Assembly (NCBI RefSeq): GCF_027213945.1
Contig: NZ_JAPWGW010000001.1
Span: 930,001 to 994,000 of the forward strand
Direction of reading: 5' to 3'
DNA: 64,000 nucleotides
Origin: Henriciella marina
GTDB lineage: Bacteria; Pseudomonadota; Alphaproteobacteria; Caulobacterales; Hyphomonadaceae
Positions within the stretch are counted from its first letter, which is position 1. The number at the start of each line of letters is the position of its first letter. This document shows positions 24,756 to 34,088 of the stretch, piece by piece. The notes under the pieces were generated by a model that saw only the letters and a program-made list of their open reading frames with translations, had not been told where the DNA came from and made no database searches. A program made the translations under genes and the position numbers.

Positions 24756-25826
24756 TCAGGCGTCCTTCCAGACCGGGTCGCGCTGCATGACCTTGAGGTC
24801 GGACTGGACCATCTCACGAGCGAGATCGCGCGGAGAGGTTTCGTGGCTCCAGCCAAGCTGTGTCTGGGCCTTGGCCGGATCACCAAGCAGGAGCTCAACC
24901 TCGGTCGGGCGGAAGTAGCGTGGGTCGACCTCGATGAGGCATTTGCCGGTTTCAGAGCAGTAGCCCTTCTCGTCGACGCCCTTGCCCTTCCATTCGAGCT
25001 TGATGCCGACATCTTCGAAGGCCCACTCGACGAACTGACGCACATGGGTCGTCTCACCGGTGGCAAGGACATAGTCGTCTGCCTTGTCCTGCTGCAGCAT
25101 GAGCCACATGCCGCGGACATACTCACGGGCATGGCCCCAGTCGCGCTGGGCGTCGAGGTTGCCGAGATAGAGCTTCTCCTGGCGGCCAAGCTTGATCGCA
25201 GCAGCAGCGCGCGTGATCTTGCGGGTCACAAAGGTTTCGCCGCGCAGCGGGCTCTCATGGTTGAACAGAATGCCGTTGGAGGCGTGCATGCCATAGGCTT
25301 CGCGGTAGTTCACCACGATCCAGTAAGCGTAGAGCTTGGCAGCAGCGTAGGGGCTGCGTGGATAGAAGGGGGTGGTTTCCTTCTGCGGCACTTCCTGCAC
25401 GAGGCCGTACAGCTCTGACGTGGAGGCCTGATAGAAACGGGTCTTTTCTTCCATGCCGAGGATACGGATCGCCTCGAGCAGGCGAAGCGCGCCCACGGCG
25501 TCAGCGTTCGCGGTGTACTCAGGCGTCTCGAAGGAGACCTGAACGTGGCTCTGTGCGGCGAGGTTGTAGATCTCGTCTGGCTGGGACTCCTGGACGATCC
25601 GGATGAGGTTCGTCGAATCGGTCATGTCGCCATAGTGGAGGATCAGGCGCGGGTCATCGACATGCGGGTCCTGATAGAGATGCTCGATACGTCCGGTATT
25701 GAACGAGGAAGACCGGCGCTTCACGCCATGGACCGTATAGCCCTTCTCCAGCAGGAGTTCGACCAAGTACGCCCCATCCTGTCCCGTCACGCCAGTGACC
25801 AGCGCTGTCTTGTTTTTCGTTGTCAT
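24756..25826 (-). CDS. gmd: GDP-mannose 4,6-dehydratase
   Basis: The 356-residue enzyme has [23 protein letters not shown], the Gmd hallmark [19 protein letters not shown], the catalytic block [14 protein letters not shown] and [10 protein letters not shown] with Tyr-x3-Lys. It dehydrates GDP-mannose to GDP-4-keto-6-deoxymannose. I start it at the ATG at 25826, where the conserved region begins and GGGA lies eight bases upstream; a frame extension to 25877 has no conservation. It is followed at once by fcl. Confidence 0.96.
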   Translation of the reverse strand: MTTKNKTALVTGVTGQDGAYLVELLLEKGYTVHGVKRRSSSFNTGRIEHLYQDPHVDDPRLILHYGDMTDSTNLIRIVQESQPDEIYNLAAQSHVQVSFETPEYTANADAVGALRLLEAIRILGMEEKTRFYQASTSELYGLVQEVPQKETTPFYPRSPYAAAKLYAYWIVVNYREAYGMHASNGILFNHESPLRGETFVTRKITRAAAAIKLGRQEKLYLGNLDAQRDWGHAREYVRGMWLMLQQDKADDYVLATGETTHVRQFVEWAFEDVGIKLEWKGKGVDEKGYCSETGKCLIEVDPRYFRPTEVELLLGDPAKAQTQLGWSHETSPRDLAREMVQSDLKVMQRDPVWKDA

Positions 25827-25988
25827 TGAAACAGTCCCGTAACTAAACTTTTGGGCACAGAAGATGCGCCGCCCCAAAGTCCATTAGCGAAGGGCTGGCG
25901 TGGGCTCAACTGCTTCACCCACAAAGTGCATGTTTATTGATTTATGGCGCGCTTTTGCCACGCAGGACGTGGCGGCAGGTTTGGGGTT

Positions 25989-27005
25989 CTAGCGGTCCTT
26001 AAGCGGTTTCCACCACCACTCATTCTCGATAAACCAGTCGATGGTTCGGGCGAGGCCTTCTTCGAATGATACCGATGACGTCCAAGAGAGCTCGTTTTCA
26101 ATCTTGCTGGCATCGATGGCATAGCGAAGGTCGTGGCCGGGTCGGTCAGTGACAAATTCGATAAGGTCGCGGCGCGGCTTGTCCGCTGGACGGCGCGCGT
26201 CGATGAGGTCGCAGATGGCCTCGACCACCTGGAGATTGGTGCGCTCTGAATTGCTACCAATATTGTAGGTCTCGCCAGGCGCGCCCTTTAGAGCCACAGT
26301 GGCAAGAGCATTGGCGTGGTCTTCCACAAACAGCCAGTCGCGGACATTCTCGCCTTTGCCGTAGACAGGCAGTGGCTTCATCGCGAGCGCGTTCAGGATG
26401 ACCAGAGGGATCAGCTTTTCCGGGAAGTGGTACGGCCCGTAATTGTTCGAGCAGTTCGTCACGATGACCGGCAGGCCATAGGTGCGGCCCCAGGCGCGGG
26501 CGAGGTGATCGGAGGAGGCCTTGGAGGCAGCGTAAGGCGAGGACGGCTCGTAGCGGGAGTCTTCGGTGAAGATGCCTGAATCAAGCGGCAGGTCGCCGTA
26601 TACCTCGTCAGTGGACACGTGGACGAAGCGGAAGCTGTCAGATTTGTTCAGGTCTTCCGCCCAGTAGCGACGCGCAGCCTGCAGCATCGTGCTGGTGCCG
26701 ACGATATTGGTCTGTATGAACTCACCCGGCCCTGTGATCGAGCGGTCGACATGGCTCTCGGCGGCGAGATGAAGGACTGCATCGATCCTGTTCTCGACCA
26801 GAAGACGGTAGACGAGCGCTTCGTCGCAAATGTCACCCTGAACGAAGCGGTAATTCTCCAGGTCTTCGATGGGCCTCAGCGAGCTGAGATTCGCGGCATA
26901 GGTCAGCTTGTCGAGATTGGTCACATCGTGACCGAGGTCGCCAGCCAGGTGCCGGCAGACAGCTGAACCGATAAAGCCAGCGCCGCCCGTTACGAGAAAG
27001 TTCAT
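25989..27005 (-). CDS. rmlB: dTDP-glucose 4,6-dehydratase
   Basis: The 338-residue enzyme shows [32 protein letters not shown], the catalytic STDEVYGDL and [11 protein letters not shown], and [19 protein letters not shown], all typical of RmlB. It makes dTDP-4-keto-6-deoxyglucose, the second step to dTDP-L-rhamnose. It is divergent from rmlA, with 146 bases between the two starts, and is followed by gmd after 162 bases without a recognised gene. Confidence 0.96.
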   Translation of the reverse strand: MNFLVTGGAGFIGSAVCRHLAGDLGHDVTNLDKLTYAANLSSLRPIEDLENYRFVQGDICDEALVYRLLVENRIDAVLHLAAESHVDRSITGPGEFIQTNIVGTSTMLQAARRYWAEDLNKSDSFRFVHVSTDEVYGDLPLDSGIFTEDSRYEPSSPYAASKASSDHLARAWGRTYGLPVIVTNCSNNYGPYHFPEKLIPLVILNALAMKPLPVYGKGENVRDWLFVEDHANALATVALKGAPGETYNIGSNSERTNLQVVEAICDLIDARRPADKPRRDLIEFVTDRPGHDLRYAIDASKIENELSWTSSVSFEEGLARTIDWFIENEWWWKPLKDR

Positions 27006-27062
27006 GTCGCGTCCGTGTGCAGTCCATCCTCATCGTGCAGGGCTGGCGCCGGTGAGGCCAGC

Positions 27063-27092
27063 TTGACGATGCTCAACGCCCGATGTCATAGA
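27063..27092 (+). promoter_or_regulatory. Candidate sigma-70-type promoter for rmlA
   Basis: TTGACG at 27063-27068 and CATAGA at 27087-27092 are 18 bases apart, about 60 bases upstream of rmlA. The -10 has three of six consensus matches. The rmlB-rmlA gap must contain divergent promoters, which is the main support. Confidence 0.25.
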
Positions 27093-27151
27093 ACGCCCCT
27101 CAAGTCGAGGCCAGTGCGGCCACAGATGATTGGTAGAGCAGGGGATTTCGT

Positions 27152-28024
27152 ATGAAGGGCATCGTTCTGGCCGGAGGCACCGGTTCACGCCTGTTCCCTA
27201 TGACGATGGCAGCCTCGAAACAGCTGCTTCCTGTGTTCGACAAGCCGATGGTTTTCTACCCGATCAGCGTCCTGATGCTGGCTGGGATCAAGGATATCAT
27301 CATTATCACGACTCCCCACGACCAGCCTGCATTCGAGCGGCTCCTGGGCGATGGCAGCCGTTTTGGGGTGAACTTCACCTTCCGCGTCCAGCCAGAACCG
27401 AAAGGCATCGCACAGGCCTTCACGATCGCCGAAGACATCATCGATGGTGAACCTTGCGCGCTCGTTCTGGGGGATAACATCTTCTATGGCGGCGGCCTTG
27501 GCGGCCTGTTGCTCAAGGCGGCGGCGATCAGTGATGGGGCGACGGTTTTCTCCTATCCGGTCAGCGATCCTGAGCGTTATGGCGTTGTCGAATTCGGTGC
27601 TGACGGGCGCGCTGTGTCCATCGAAGAGAAGCCTGCGCAGCCGAAGTCGAACCACGCGGTAACTGGTCTTTATTTCTATGACGCGAGCGTTTGTGACCGG
27701 GCCAAGGCGCTGAAGCCATCTGCGCGCGGCGAGCTCGAGATCACTGATCTCAACCGCACCTATATGGAAGAGGGCAACCTGTCGGTGCAGCCGCTGGGGC
27801 GCGGGTTTGCCTGGCTCGACACCGGCACGCCAGATAGTCTTCTGGATGCAAGCCAGTTTGTGGCCGCCATTGAAAAGCGCCAGGGCATGAAGGTTTGCTG
27901 TCCCGAAGAGATTGCCCTGCATCGCGGTTTCATCACCCGGGCTGAGCTGGAGAAGAATGCAGATTTCTACGGCAAGTCTGAATACGCCGCCTATCTGCGC
28001 AAGCTGCTCACCCAGAAGGGCTAG
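27152..28024 (+). CDS. rmlA: Glucose-1-phosphate thymidylyltransferase
   Basis: The 290-residue enzyme begins with the nucleotidyltransferase signature [17 protein letters not shown] and [12 protein letters not shown], then [14 protein letters not shown] and [21 protein letters not shown]. These match RmlA, which joins dTTP and glucose-1-phosphate and is usually feedback-inhibited by dTDP-rhamnose. A GGGG-containing site precedes the ATG. Its end converges on rmlD with only three bases between stops. Confidence 0.97.
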   Translation: MKGIVLAGGTGSRLFPMTMAASKQLLPVFDKPMVFYPISVLMLAGIKDIIIITTPHDQPAFERLLGDGSRFGVNFTFRVQPEPKGIAQAFTIAEDIIDGEPCALVLGDNIFYGGGLGGLLLKAAAISDGATVFSYPVSDPERYGVVEFGADGRAVSIEEKPAQPKSNHAVTGLYFYDASVCDRAKALKPSARGELEITDLNRTYMEEGNLSVQPLGRGFAWLDTGTPDSLLDASQFVAAIEKRQGMKVCCPEEIALHRGFITRAELEKNADFYGKSEYAAYLRKLLTQKG

Positions 28025-28027
28025 GCG

Positions 28028-28897
28028 CTAGGCTTTCCCGATAGAATTTCGCACGACGCTGGCGCTCATTGGCTGCCATGCCGGCATGGGGCCGAGCAGG
28101 CTGTCGGCAAGTGTGACATCCAAGACGAGGCCTCTCGCGCGCTGCGCAGGCGTCTGGAAGGTGCTGCCGGGCACAGGCGTCATTTCAGGCGTCGGGCCGC
28201 CGGTTTTACCCGACACATTAAATATCTCGCGGGCCCATCCATAGCGGCTGACAGGTTCGGGCGGGCCAAGATGGAGGAGAGTTGGCACGTCCTCTTTCGC
28301 GACCATCAGATCGCTCAGCTTCAAGAGGTGAGCGGCCAGCGGATCGACATGGGTCGGACGACCATATTCATCATTGACGAGTTGAAGGTGATCGCGCTGC
28401 GCGGCGACAGCGAGGATCTTGCTGATGAAGCTTTCGCCTTCGCCTGAGAATAGCCAGCTGACGCGCGCGATGCAGTGACGGCCGCCAGCTGCACGGACCG
28501 CCAGTTCGCCCTCGAGCTTGCTCTGCCCATAGACAGAGTTGGGCGCGGGCTCTGCCTGTTCGGTCACGGGTTGATCCGGATCGCCCTTGCTGAACACCAT
28601 ATCCGTCGAGATATGGATAAGGGGAATGGCTTCTGCGGCGCAGACCTCAGCGATGAGGCCGGCGCCCTTGGCATTTATCTGGTGGGCTCGATCGGCCTCA
28701 GCCTCAGCGCCATCGACATTGGTATAAGCAGCGGTGTTGATGACGAGCTTGGGACGCGATCGGCGAATGGTCTGCGCGATTGAGGCACGGTCCGTTAAGT
28801 CGAGCGCGTTTCGGTCTAGCGCGGTGCAGCCGAGGCGGCCCAACGCCTGACCCAGTCGCCCTCCGCCGCCCGTGACAAGTATGGCGTTCGGGTCCAT
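28028..28897 (-). CDS. rmlD: dTDP-4-dehydrorhamnose reductase
   Basis: The 289-residue protein has ILVTGGGGRLGQALGRL, VINTAAYTNVDGAEAE, STDMVF and the YGQSKLEGE Tyr-x3-Lys motif, all diagnostic of RmlD. It reduces dTDP-4-keto-rhamnose to dTDP-L-rhamnose with NAD(P)H. The start overlaps the rmlC stop by one base (TGATG), so the pair is co-translated. Confidence 0.96.
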   Translation of the reverse strand: MDPNAILVTGGGGRLGQALGRLGCTALDRNALDLTDRASIAQTIRRSRPKLVINTAAYTNVDGAEAEADRAHQINAKGAGLIAEVCAAEAIPLIHISTDMVFSKGDPDQPVTEQAEPAPNSVYGQSKLEGELAVRAAGGRHCIARVSWLFSGEGESFISKILAVAAQRDHLQLVNDEYGRPTHVDPLAAHLLKLSDLMVAKEDVPTLLHLGPPEPVSRYGWAREIFNVSGKTGGPTPEMTPVPGSTFQTPAQRARGLVLDVTLADSLLGPMPAWQPMSASVVRNSIGKA

Positions 28898-29469
28898 CAG
28901 TCTGCGGGCGCGAATGGAGATTTCAGCGCGCCGAGGTCTGGCCAGTCATGGTCGCGTCTGGAGAGAGTGACGTTCTCTCTGATCGGCCAGTCGATGGCTG
29001 AGCCTTCTCCATTCCAGAGCAAGCCGCCCTCGGTCTCCGGCGCGTAGTGATCGGTGACCTTGTAGTAGACGAGCGTATCAGGATCGAGCGTCTGGTAGCC
29101 ATGGGCGAATCCGGCCGGGACGTAGAAGACTTGCGGCTGCTCACTGCTCAGCTCAAGGCAGATCGATTTGCCATAGGTCGGCGAGCCGGTGCGGATATCG
29201 ACGATCGCATCGAAGATCCGGCCGCGAATAACCTGGATGAGCTTTGCTTGTGCGTGCGGCGGTGCCTGAAAGTGAAGCCCGCGCGTTGTGCCGACTTCCG
29301 CGGAGAAGGCATAATTGTCCTGAACCCAGTCTTCCTGCGGCAGGCCAGCCTCTCTCCAGTCGCGGGCATTCCATGTTTCGCAGAACCAGCCGCGCTCATC
29401 ACCCGCGCGCTTCAGGCTGAGCAGGGTTGGCCCGGATATGGAAAAAGTCTCGACAGACGTGATTGGCAT
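28897..29469 (-). CDS. rmlC: dTDP-4-dehydrorhamnose 3,5-epimerase
   Basis: The 190-residue cupin-type epimerase has RGWFCETWN, the substrate-binding RGLHFQAPPHAQAKLIQV with the catalytic histidine, and FYVPAGFAHGYQTL. This is the expected RmlC core with the catalytic tyrosine later in YYKVTDHYAPE. It is the first gene of the rmlC-rmlD pair and is divergent from manC with 105 bases between starts. Confidence 0.96.
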   Translation of the reverse strand: MPITSVETFSISGPTLLSLKRAGDERGWFCETWNARDWREAGLPQEDWVQDNYAFSAEVGTTRGLHFQAPPHAQAKLIQVIRGRIFDAIVDIRTGSPTYGKSICLELSSEQPQVFYVPAGFAHGYQTLDPDTLVYYKVTDHYAPETEGGLLWNGEGSAIDWPIRENVTLSRRDHDWPDLGALKSPFAPAD

Positions 29470-29574
29470 GGCGCTTGATTGCCTTCACCGCAGCGAAGGT
29501 CAAGCCATCGCTGGTTGCAATCTGGGGTGTGTCGCGCCTAAAGCCTTGTGACGTTCGTGGAGGGAAAAGCGTAG

Positions 29575-30603
29575 ATGACGATCTCTATCAAACCGGTAGT
29601 GTTGTGTGGGGGGAATGGGACGCGGCTGTGGCCGCTGTCGACGCCGCGACATCCAAAGCAGTTTCTCAACCTGCTCGGTGCCTCATCAATGCTGGAAGTG
29701 ACGCTGGCGCGGGTTCAGGGGAACCCTGTCGACGGCCTGTCCTTCAGCCAGCCCATGGTGATCGGGGCAGAGCGTCATGGTGAACTGATGGGTGGTCTTG
29801 CTGGCAACGCCGACATCCTGATGGAGCCTGTCGGGAAGAACTCCGCAGCCCCCGTGGCGGCGGCAGCCCTTTCGGCAGATGTCGATGACCTCGTCCTGAT
29901 CCTCCCCGCCGACCATGACATTGCAGACCTTGGCGCATTTCACCGCGCGGTCCTCGCCGGTGCGCAAGCTGCAAAGACGGGCAGCATTGTGACCTTCGGG
30001 ATCATCGCCGAAACGCCTGCGACGGGCTATGGCTATATCGAAGCGGCCAGCAAGTCGGGCGATGTCATCGACGTGGTGCGCTTCGTTGAGAAGCCGGACC
30101 TTGAGACGGCAAAGTCCTATATCGCTTCGGGCAACTTCTTCTGGAATGCAGGTATCTTCCTCTTCCGCGCGGGCGACATGATCGACGCATTCGAGGCGCA
30201 TGCGCCGGATATTCTGGAGGCGGTCAGCGCCGCCATGCCGACATCCAAGCAAGGCACGGCCGCAAGCTTCGACACGGCCGCCTTCGAGGCCTGCCGTTCG
30301 CAGTCGATCGACTATGCGATCATTGAGCACCATGACGATCTGAAAGTCGTGCCCGTCGACATGGGCTGGAGCGATATTGGTGACTTCCAGGCGCTTTGGG
30401 AGCGGTCTGAGAAGGATGAGAATGGTAATGTTCTCATCGGCAATGTCAGGGCGATTGACTGCAAGAACTGCTATATCCGCGCGACTGATACTTCGATATC
30501 GGTAGCAGGCCGGGAGAATACAGTGGTCGTTGCGGCGGGCGGGGAGATGCTTGTCTGCGACATGCACACGGTCCAGTCGGTCAAGGAACTGGCCAGGGCC
30601 TGA
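29575..30603 (+). CDS. manC: Mannose-1-phosphate guanylyltransferase
   Basis: The 342-residue protein has PVVLCGGNGTRLWPLSTPRHPKQF, the pyrophosphorylase signature, then FVEKPDLETAKSYI and FFWNAGIFLFRAGDM. It corresponds to the catalytic part of ManC/CpsB and ends shortly after a beta-rich segment, so it lacks the C-terminal phosphomannose isomerase domain of bifunctional forms. It makes GDP-mannose for gmd-fcl and perhaps for direct mannose transfer. GGAGGG precedes the ATG, and a strong terminator follows. Confidence 0.94.
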   Translation: MTISIKPVVLCGGNGTRLWPLSTPRHPKQFLNLLGASSMLEVTLARVQGNPVDGLSFSQPMVIGAERHGELMGGLAGNADILMEPVGKNSAAPVAAAALSADVDDLVLILPADHDIADLGAFHRAVLAGAQAAKTGSIVTFGIIAETPATGYGYIEAASKSGDVIDVVRFVEKPDLETAKSYIASGNFFWNAGIFLFRAGDMIDAFEAHAPDILEAVSAAMPTSKQGTAASFDTAAFEACRSQSIDYAIIEHHDDLKVVPVDMGWSDIGDFQALWERSEKDENGNVLIGNVRAIDCKNCYIRATDTSISVAGRENTVVVAAGGEMLVCDMHTVQSVKELARA

Positions 30604-30632
30604 GGTTTCACCGCGCCCAACGCGGACATAAG

Positions 30633-30662
30633 AAAAGGCGGACTCACGAGGTCCGCCTTTTT
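30633..30662. terminator. Bidirectional rho-independent terminator
   Basis: An 11-base stem AAAAGGCGGAC pairs with GTCCGCCTTTT across a seven-base loop, TCACGAG, and is followed by T residues on the plus strand and by TTTTCTT on the minus strand. It separates manC from the convergent FKBP gene and can serve both. Confidence 0.88.
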
Positions 30663-30683
30663 CAATTCTTGTTCTGGAAGATA

Positions 30684-31730
30684 TCAGCGTGTCGGCTGGG
30701 AGACTTCCGGATTGATCTCGATCAGGTTGACCACATAGACCAGCGACGCGTCTGGCGGGACGAGGTCATCTAGGCCCGCATCGCCATAGGCGAGCGGTGG
30801 CGGCAGGTGGCCGATCAGCACGTCGCCTTCCTTCATCAGGCTGAGAAGCTGCGCAAAGCCTGGAATGAGGTCGCCAGCGCGCACGACAAGCGGCGTCTGA
30901 CGGCCCCATGTCGATGCGACGAGGGCGCCGTCTTCTGCAAGGCGGGCTTCATAATCGATGGCGACAAGGTCGTCGGCGCGCGGATTCGGTCCTTCACTTT
31001 CGCCATCCTCAATCTGGAAATAGGTCAGGCCAGATGGCTGGCGCTGGATGCCTTCGCGGGAGCGGTCCCAGGGCAGAAACTCTTCCCAGACGGCTTCAGA
31101 GACGCCGGCAGGCGGCGGCAGGCTGGCGACTTCTTCGGCATTGAGAAAGCCGTCGAGACGAATCTTGAAAACGAGATCGGAGTTCGGCGGGATGGCTGCG
31201 CTTGGCGATGCGCCGCCATAGGCAAGCTCTGCCGGAATATAGGTGATCCACTCATCGCCCGGCGTCATCCGTTTCAGGATCTCGGTCCAGCCCGCGATGA
31301 CCTGGTCGATCACGAAGATTGCTGCTTCGCCGCGATCATAGGAGCTGTCGAATTTGGCGCCGGTCTCTGCGAGATAGCCCTCATAGGCGACAATAACCGT
31401 TGCGCCATCGAGAGGTGGCTCGCGGTCTTCGGGGCCTCGCGCGATCTCGATCCAGCGAAGGCCGTCTTCGGTGGTTTGCAGGCCTGCGCAGTTTGCCGGA
31501 AACGGCGGCTGGAACGTGCCAGACCCGCGGCCATAGTCCGGACATGGCGCACTCGCCTTCGCTGCGCGTTTTGCCGCCAGAGCCGCTTCGCTATCAGCTT
31601 CCATGGCTGCAGGTGTTTCAGTCTGAGACGCCGGGGCGGCGGTCTCACAGGCAGTCAGAACAAAGGTTGCCGCCGCGAGTCCGGTAAGAACTCTGGCGAT
31701 CTGCCTCTGCTTGCGTTGCGGTTGAGCCAT
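30684..31730 (-). CDS. Lipoprotein with two FKBP-type peptidyl-prolyl isomerase domains
   Basis: The 348-residue protein has a basic start, a hydrophobic stretch and a lipobox VLTAC, so it is probably a lipoprotein. Two FKBP-like domains follow, at roughly 95-195 and 225-340, each with the VAYEGYL or IDYEARL opening, a DSSYDRGE or ASTWGR loop, the GW-type IAGWTEIL or IPGFAQLL helix and an AELAYGG or PPLAYGD end. I start at the ATG at 31730 because it puts a normal signal sequence at the N-terminus. It probably assists folding of periplasmic or outer-membrane proteins. It follows the paralogue at 31776-32639. Confidence 0.88.
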   Translation of the reverse strand: MAQPQRKQRQIARVLTGLAAATFVLTACETAAPASQTETPAAMEADSEAALAAKRAAKASAPCPDYGRGSGTFQPPFPANCAGLQTTEDGLRWIEIARGPEDREPPLDGATVIVAYEGYLAETGAKFDSSYDRGEAAIFVIDQVIAGWTEILKRMTPGDEWITYIPAELAYGGASPSAAIPPNSDLVFKIRLDGFLNAEEVASLPPPAGVSEAVWEEFLPWDRSREGIQRQPSGLTYFQIEDGESEGPNPRADDLVAIDYEARLAEDGALVASTWGRQTPLVVRAGDLIPGFAQLLSLMKEGDVLIGHLPPPLAYGDAGLDDLVPPDASLVYVVNLIEINPEVSQPTR

Positions 31731-31775
31731 ATCCACGCCCCCCTCCAAGTCTATCCGCAGCCTGCCAAGCAAGTT

Positions 31776-32639
31776 TTATTCCGTTGGCAGAACATCAATC
31801 AGCTTGACCTCGAAATTGAGGTCCGAATTCGGTGGGATCGCGCCAGGATAGCCGCGCTCACCATAGGCGATATCTGATGGCACATGGATGAGCCAGCGGT
31901 CGCCCGGCTTCATCATGGACAACGCTTCCTGCCAGCCGGGGATGACGCCATTCGTCTGGAACATGATGGGTTGACCGCGCTGGTACGCGCTGTCGAACAC
32001 TTCGCCATCTTCAGCAAACCGGCCTTCGTAAAGGACGACGACAGTATCATTCGCCTCCGGGCTGACCCCATTCTCTGCGCCACTTTCCAGAACGACGTAC
32101 TCAAGACCCGATTCCGTCGACTGAACGTCGGCATTGGAGGAGTCCCATGGTGTGTAGGTGTTCCAGGCTTCTTCGTCGGCGGGGGTCGGTGCGAAGACCT
32201 CCTCGAGCGAGACACGGAAGATAAGATCATCACCAGGCTTGATAATGCTGCCAGGGCGTGGGCTCTGCCCGTAGGCAAGTTCTGACGGAATGTAGAACAC
32301 GTATTCGTCGCCTTCAGACATAAGCTGAAGGCCTTGCGTCCAGCCGGGGATGACCTGACCGACGCCAAAAATGGCCGGCCGGCCCTCATCGAAATTGCCG
32401 TCAAAAGTCGTGCCGTCAGTCAGGCGGCCTTCATAGAAAATCTGAACGGTGGAGTTGATGGTCGGGGAAGCGCCGTCTTCAGGCCCTTCACGAACGACGA
32501 CATATTGAATGCCCGAATCGGTCTCCTGAACGTTTTCTGCCTCTGGGTCCCAAGGGAAGAACTCATCGAAGCTCTGCTCCTGTGCATTGCAGGCGGTCAG
32601 CAGAACCGCGCAAACGAGGCCAGAGAGAGGTTTCAACAT
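31776..32639 (-). CDS. Lipoprotein with two FKBP-type domains, paralogue
   Basis: The 287-residue protein has signal sequence MLKPLSGLVCAVLLTAC with a lipobox ending at Cys17. Its two FKBP-like domains contain VQIFYEGRLTDGTTFDGNF with VIPGWTQGL, and VVVLYEGRFAEDGEVFDSAY with VIPGWQEAL. A short repeated leader (FFPWDPEAENVQETDSG and YTPWDSSNADVQSTESG) precedes each domain, and a related PWDRSREGIQRQPSG is found in the neighbour, which argues for duplication at both domain and gene level. It is transcribed with the downstream paralogue. Confidence 0.9.
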   Translation of the reverse strand: MLKPLSGLVCAVLLTACNAQEQSFDEFFPWDPEAENVQETDSGIQYVVVREGPEDGASPTINSTVQIFYEGRLTDGTTFDGNFDEGRPAIFGVGQVIPGWTQGLQLMSEGDEYVFYIPSELAYGQSPRPGSIIKPGDDLIFRVSLEEVFAPTPADEEAWNTYTPWDSSNADVQSTESGLEYVVLESGAENGVSPEANDTVVVLYEGRFAEDGEVFDSAYQRGQPIMFQTNGVIPGWQEALSMMKPGDRWLIHVPSDIAYGERGYPGAIPPNSDLNFEVKLIDVLPTE

Positions 32640-32734
32640 ATGGGCAGTCTCCGTCAGAGGCTTTTATCTGTTTGAGTTTAGGAGCTTAGGCAAGCTTTGC
32701 CCGCCTGTCACCTGCGGCTTGATGGAGCGCCAGA

Positions 32735-33949
32735 TCAGGTGGAACGGGGCGGATAACCAGCCCGATCCAACGCGTCGATAATGTCCTGTGTGTGCTGCGC
32801 ATCGCGTGTTTCCATGAGGATGTCGAACTCCGCGCCCTTGGCGGGCACATCCAGGGCAATCCGGTTATGCGCCACTTCCATGATGTTCGCGCCATTGTCG
32901 CCGATGATCTTGGAGACGAGTGCGAGCAGGCCCGGACGGTCATCCCCGATGATACGGATGCGGGCGAGCCGCTTTTCACGTACCAGCGCCCGCGTCAGGA
33001 CAGAGGCGAGCAGCCGCGTGTCGATATTGCCACCGCACAGGATGAGGCCGACCTTGCGGCCTGCGAACCTTTCGGGGTGGGCAAGCAAGGCGGCGAGGCC
33101 AGCAGCGCCCGCGCCCTCTGCTATGGTCTTCTCGACATCGGCGAACAGGGTGATGGCGCGCTCGATATGCGCTTCCTCAACGAGGAGGATTTCGTCGACC
33201 AGCGCTTCGACGACTTCCCTAGTGAGACAGCCCGGTGTCTTGACCGAGATGCCTTCGGCGATGGAGGCGCCGCCCGTCTTGGCGTCACGCCCCTGTATCG
33301 CCGCCAGCATGCTGGGATACATCGAGGCCTGTACGCCGATGATCCTGATGCCGGGTTTCAGGGCCTTGGCGACGGTCGCCATACCAGAGATGAGGCCGCC
33401 GCCGCCGATCGGGACGACCAGCACGTCGAAGTCTGGTCCATCCTCAAGCATTTCGAGGGCAGCGGTGCCCTGACCGGCCATGATCTGCGGATCATCGAAA
33501 GGATGGATCCAGGTCAGGCCCTCGCGTTCGCGCACCGTTTCTGCAAAGGCCTTGGCCTCATCGAAGGTCTGGCCTTCAAGAAGAACACGCGCGCCAAAAT
33601 CCCGCGTATGCTGGACCTTGTTGAATGGCGTTGTCGTCGGCATTGCGATGGTCACGGGGATGCCAAGGCGTCGGCCATGATAGGCAACACCCTGCGCATG
33701 GTTGCCTGCAGAGGCCGCAATCACGCCAGCCTGCTTTTCTGCCTCGCTCAGGCGGGCAAGCTTGTTGAGCGCGCCGCGTTCCTTGAATGCGGCCGTGAAT
33801 TGCTGGTTTTCGAACTTTACCCAGACTTCCGCGCCCGTAATGGCGCTCAGCGTCTTGGACAGGCGCATGGGCGTGCGCTCGATCTGTCCTTCGAGAACAC
33901 GTGCAGCGTCCCGTACATCGTCGAGGCTGATCGGAAGTTTCTTGCTCAT
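32735..33949 (-). CDS. ilvA: Threonine ammonia-lyase with ACT domain
   Basis: The 404-residue PLP enzyme has ENQQFTAAFKERGALNKL with the Schiff-base lysine, ASAGNHAQGVAYHG, VVPIGGGGLISG and LCGGNIDTRLL. The last 75 residues form an ACT domain (RIRIIGDDRPGLLALVSKII). This is the one-ACT form common in alphaproteobacteria, which deaminates threonine (and serine) to 2-oxobutyrate. The ATG at 33949 begins at the conserved region. It is divergent from kdsA, and no isoleucine-pathway partner is adjacent. Confidence 0.92.
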   Translation of the reverse strand: MSKKLPISLDDVRDAARVLEGQIERTPMRLSKTLSAITGAEVWVKFENQQFTAAFKERGALNKLARLSEAEKQAGVIAASAGNHAQGVAYHGRRLGIPVTIAMPTTTPFNKVQHTRDFGARVLLEGQTFDEAKAFAETVREREGLTWIHPFDDPQIMAGQGTAALEMLEDGPDFDVLVVPIGGGGLISGMATVAKALKPGIRIIGVQASMYPSMLAAIQGRDAKTGGASIAEGISVKTPGCLTREVVEALVDEILLVEEAHIERAITLFADVEKTIAEGAGAAGLAALLAHPERFAGRKVGLILCGGNIDTRLLASVLTRALVREKRLARIRIIGDDRPGLLALVSKIIGDNGANIMEVAHNRIALDVPAKGAEFDILMETRDAQHTQDIIDALDRAGYPPRST

Positions 33950-34088
33950 AACGTCATGTCCAGTATCAATCGCGGCGCACCCTATTGAGGGGTTCGTGGC
34001 CGCGCAAGCTAGCACAACCGCTGTGTGTACTTGCCTGTAAATACCCGTTTGTTTAAGCGCGAGCGCAGACAGAGCGAGGAGCGCCAGA

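Noticed and set aside
25957-25973. GCCACG/CGTGGC stem between gmd and rmlB
   Set aside because: The T-run is on the wrong side for the minus-strand transcript, so it is unlikely to stop rmlB transcription.
32792-33988. Long plus-strand frame opposite threonine ammonia-lyase
   Set aside because: The minus-strand frame has a full set of PLP-lyase motifs; the plus frame has none and begins and ends without sites.
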